Source: Rhizobium redzepovicii (GTDB lineage Bacteria; Pseudomonadota; Alphaproteobacteria; Rhizobiales; Rhizobiaceae). Taken from it: 64,000 bases of DNA. Numbering within the stretch: the first letter of the stretch is position 1; each line of letters opens with the position of its first letter. Below are positions 62,370 through 64,000 of the stretch, piece by piece. Location: assembly GCF_019793435.1 (NCBI RefSeq), contig NZ_JAILYH010000008.1:62001-126000 (forward strand), given 5' to 3'. Under the pieces are notes generated by a model that was given only the letters and a program-made list of their open reading frames with translations, ran no database searches and was not told where the DNA came from. The translations under genes and the position numbers were made by a program.

Positions 62370-64000
62370 CTACGCGCTCTCCCGAAACTCGTCATCGGCC
62401 ATGTCCGGACCGCCCATCGACATGTCGAGGGCAAAGCCCTTCACGCGGGCCTGCTGGCCGGCGACCGTATTGGCCGGCGTCTTGGTGGCCGGCTTGCGCG
62501 GGGCGGCCTGAGGCCGGCTGCGGGCGACAGCCTTTGCCACCGGCGCGCGCTCACGGTGTCCGCCCGCCATATCGACCTTGAAGAAAGCGATCGACGTCTG
62601 CAGCTCTTCCGCCTGGCTCGCAAGCTCTTCCGAGGTCGCAGACATTTGCTCGGAGGCGCCGGCATTCTGCTGGGTTACCTTGTCGAGCTGCTGGATCGCC
62701 TCGTTGATCTGCGCCGCGCCGATATCCTGTTCGCGGCAGGCCGCACTGATCTCGGAAACCAGCTCGGCCGTCTTGCGGATGTCCGGCACCAGGCGGCCAA
62801 GCATTTCGCCCGCTTCCTGGGCGGCCGTTACCGTATCGCTCGACATCGAGCTGATTTCGGCGGCCGCCGACTGGCTGCGTTCGGCAAGCTTGCGCACTTC
62901 GGAGGCGACGACGGCAAAACCCTTGCCGTGTTCGCCGGCACGCGCTGCTTCCACGGCGGCATTGAGAGCCAGCAGATCGGTCTGGCGGGCGATCTCCTGA
63001 ACGATACCGATCTTCTGGGCGATCGTGCGCATGGCATCGACGGCGCGGGAAACGGCCTCGCCGCTGGCTTCCGCATCCTTGGCCGACTGGCGGGCGATCT
63101 TTTCCGTCTGAGCCGCATTATCTGCATTCTGCTTGATGTTCGACGCCATCTCTTCCATCGAGGCAGAAGCTTCTTCGGCGGAAGCCGCCTGTTCGGTAGC
63201 GCCCTGCGATACCTGCTCGGAGCTTGCTGAAAGCTCCTGGCTGCCGGAAGAGACATTTTCCGCCGCTGAGATCGCATCGGCAACGACGCCGCGCAGGCGC
63301 TCGACCATCTGCTCCAGGGCGAGGCCCAGCGCATCCTTGTCGGAGAGCGGCTTCGGGGACACCGTCAGGTCGCCGTTTGCGATCTGATCGGCGATGCCGG
63401 CGGTGGTTCTAAGGTTGGAGATCATGCTCTGCATGGCGATGCCGAGCGCATCTTTGTCCGACAGCGGCTTTGCATCGGTGCTGAGGTCACCCATGGCGAT
63501 CTGGTCGGCAAGGGCCGCCGTGGCGCGCAGATTGGCGGTCATGGCGTTAACCGTATCGATAAGATCCTTGATCTCGTCGTTGGTCTTGACATCGACTTTC
63601 TGGTTGAGGTCACCGATTGCGACAGCGTTTGCGACCATCGTGATCTTTCGCAGACCATGGTTGATTCCAAGGGTGATCCACAAGGCGGCGCCGAGCGCGA
63701 TGAGCACTGCAAATCCGGAAGCACTGCCGAGGATCAGCTTGGTCGAGCCATAGAGCTCGGTGTTTGACGCGGCGGTCGCCTTCATTCCTTTGCGCTGGAT
63801 TTCGACGAGAGCCGCGATTGCGGTGCCCATATCGTCGGTCATTGTTCTCAGCTCACCCAGTGAAAGCGCCAGCGCGCCGGCTTGGTCACCTCTTGCGTCA
63901 AGTTGCTGCAGTTCGGCGGATCTTTCGCGGAACTTCGCGCCAATCGTCTGCAACTTCTCCCAATATGGCTTCCCCTCCGGCAAGGCGATGGCAAGGCCGC
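62370..64000 (-). CDS. Methyl-accepting chemotaxis protein (upstream tandem copy, 5' end outside window)
   Basis: At least 543 residues are visible and the frame is still open at the window edge. The partner's [13 protein letters not shown] is matched by [13 protein letters not shown] here, so the true start lies beyond 64000. It shows the end of a sensor domain, a membrane helix ([20 protein letters not shown]), three HAMP-like units ([15 protein letters not shown], [40 protein letters not shown]) and the signalling hairpin. It has one more HAMP-like repeat than its neighbour. It ends 215 bp before that gene's start. Confidence 0.93.
   Translation of the reverse strand, partial: GLAIALPEGKPYWEKLQTIGAKFRERSAELQQLDARGDQAGALALSLGELRTMTDDMGTAIAALVEIQRKGMKATAASNTELYGSTKLILGSASGFAVLIALGAALWITLGINHGLRKITMVANAVAIGDLNQKVDVKTNDEIKDLIDTVNAMTANLRATAALADQIAMGDLSTDAKPLSDKDALGIAMQSMISNLRTTAGIADQIANGDLTVSPKPLSDKDALGLALEQMVERLRGVVADAISAAENVSSGSQELSASSEQVSQGATEQAASAEEASASMEEMASNIKQNADNAAQTEKIARQSAKDAEASGEAVSRAVDAMRTIAQKIGIVQEIARQTDLLALNAAVEAARAGEHGKGFAVVASEVRKLAERSQSAAAEISSMSSDTVTAAQEAGEMLGRLVPDIRKTAELVSEISAACREQDIGAAQINEAIQQLDKVTQQNAGASEQMSATSEELASQAEELQTSIAFFKVDMAGGHRERAPVAKAVARSRPQAAPRKPATKTPANTVAGQQARVKGFALDMSMGGPDMADDEFRESA

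Noticed and set aside
1..64000. tRNA, rRNA, prophage or IS elements
   Set aside because: No cloverleaf with a recognisable T-loop, no rRNA sequence, no transposase or integrase, and no phage structural genes were found by eye on either strand.

Overview
The window reads as a chromosomal segment of a fast-growing Rhizobiaceae species, most likely Rhizobium of the etli/leguminosarum group. Reasons: high GC with strongly GC-biased third positions, the rhizobial sulfolipid operon sqdBDC, the lysyl-phosphatidylglycerol pair lpiA/atvA, RIME-like palindromic intergenic repeats, TTAA-N7-TTAA CtrA boxes ahead of rcdA, and a zapA/tkt/gap/pgk/fda block. The assignment rests on recognising protein families and gene order; no database was searched.

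Layout. 1-4.3 kb (minus strand): ybgC-tolQ-tolR-tolA-(free TolA C-terminal-like domain)-tolB, the last cut by the window edge. 4.5-7.6 kb (plus): sqdB-sqdD-sqdC for sulfoquinovosyl diacylglycerol, with a long inverted repeat inside the operon. 7.7-13.4 kb: a coiled-coil protein of unknown function, 5-formyl-THF cyclo-ligase, a YmdB-type phosphodiesterase, an exported MBL-fold protein, a PPOX-fold protein, yebC and a luciferase-like flavin enzyme. 13.5-21.1 kb: a large chemoreceptor, then ruvC-[AbrB/PIN toxin-antitoxin]-ruvA-ruvB, a Tat-type metallophosphoesterase, a Nudix hydrolase and a DinB-fold protein. 21.1-28.2 kb: a 357-bp element with 34-bp terminal inverted repeats, atvA/lpiA, DoxX and an MscS-type channel. 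28.3-33.3 kb: gnd, a divergent ArsR/SRPBCC pair, an NAD-dependent epimerase and a phytase-like esterase between two copies of a small palindromic repeat.

33.3-43.5 kb: a probable 6S RNA beside zapA, a RIME-like repeat, DUF4164, then tkt-gap-(small proteins)-K+/H+ antiporter-pgk-fda, which together carry pentose-phosphate and lower-glycolytic/gluconeogenic steps. 43.6-51.3 kb: PhzF, a 54-aa membrane protein, an MFS transporter, DUF1192, rcdA with two upstream CtrA boxes, rpmE, an ABC exporter, an orphan TctC-type binding protein and DUF1508. 51.5-56.2 kb: a YCII/DGPF protein with its ECF42-type sigma factor, a non-flagellar MotA/OmpA stator-like pair and an inositol monophosphatase. 56.4-57.8 kb: a TetR regulator and SDR with a shared operator-like motif. 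57.9-64 kb (minus): mcp-mcp-cheW-cheR-cheB; the first mcp runs off the window end.

No prophage, CRISPR array, IS transposase, tRNA or rRNA was seen. Most genes are conserved housekeeping genes. The less ordinary items are the free TolA-C domain in the tol operon, a toxin-antitoxin pair in the ruv operon whose PIN domain appears to have lost one acidic residue, the stator-like pair outside any flagellar cluster, repeat elements whose tips supply stop codons, and the double CtrA-box region ahead of rcdA.
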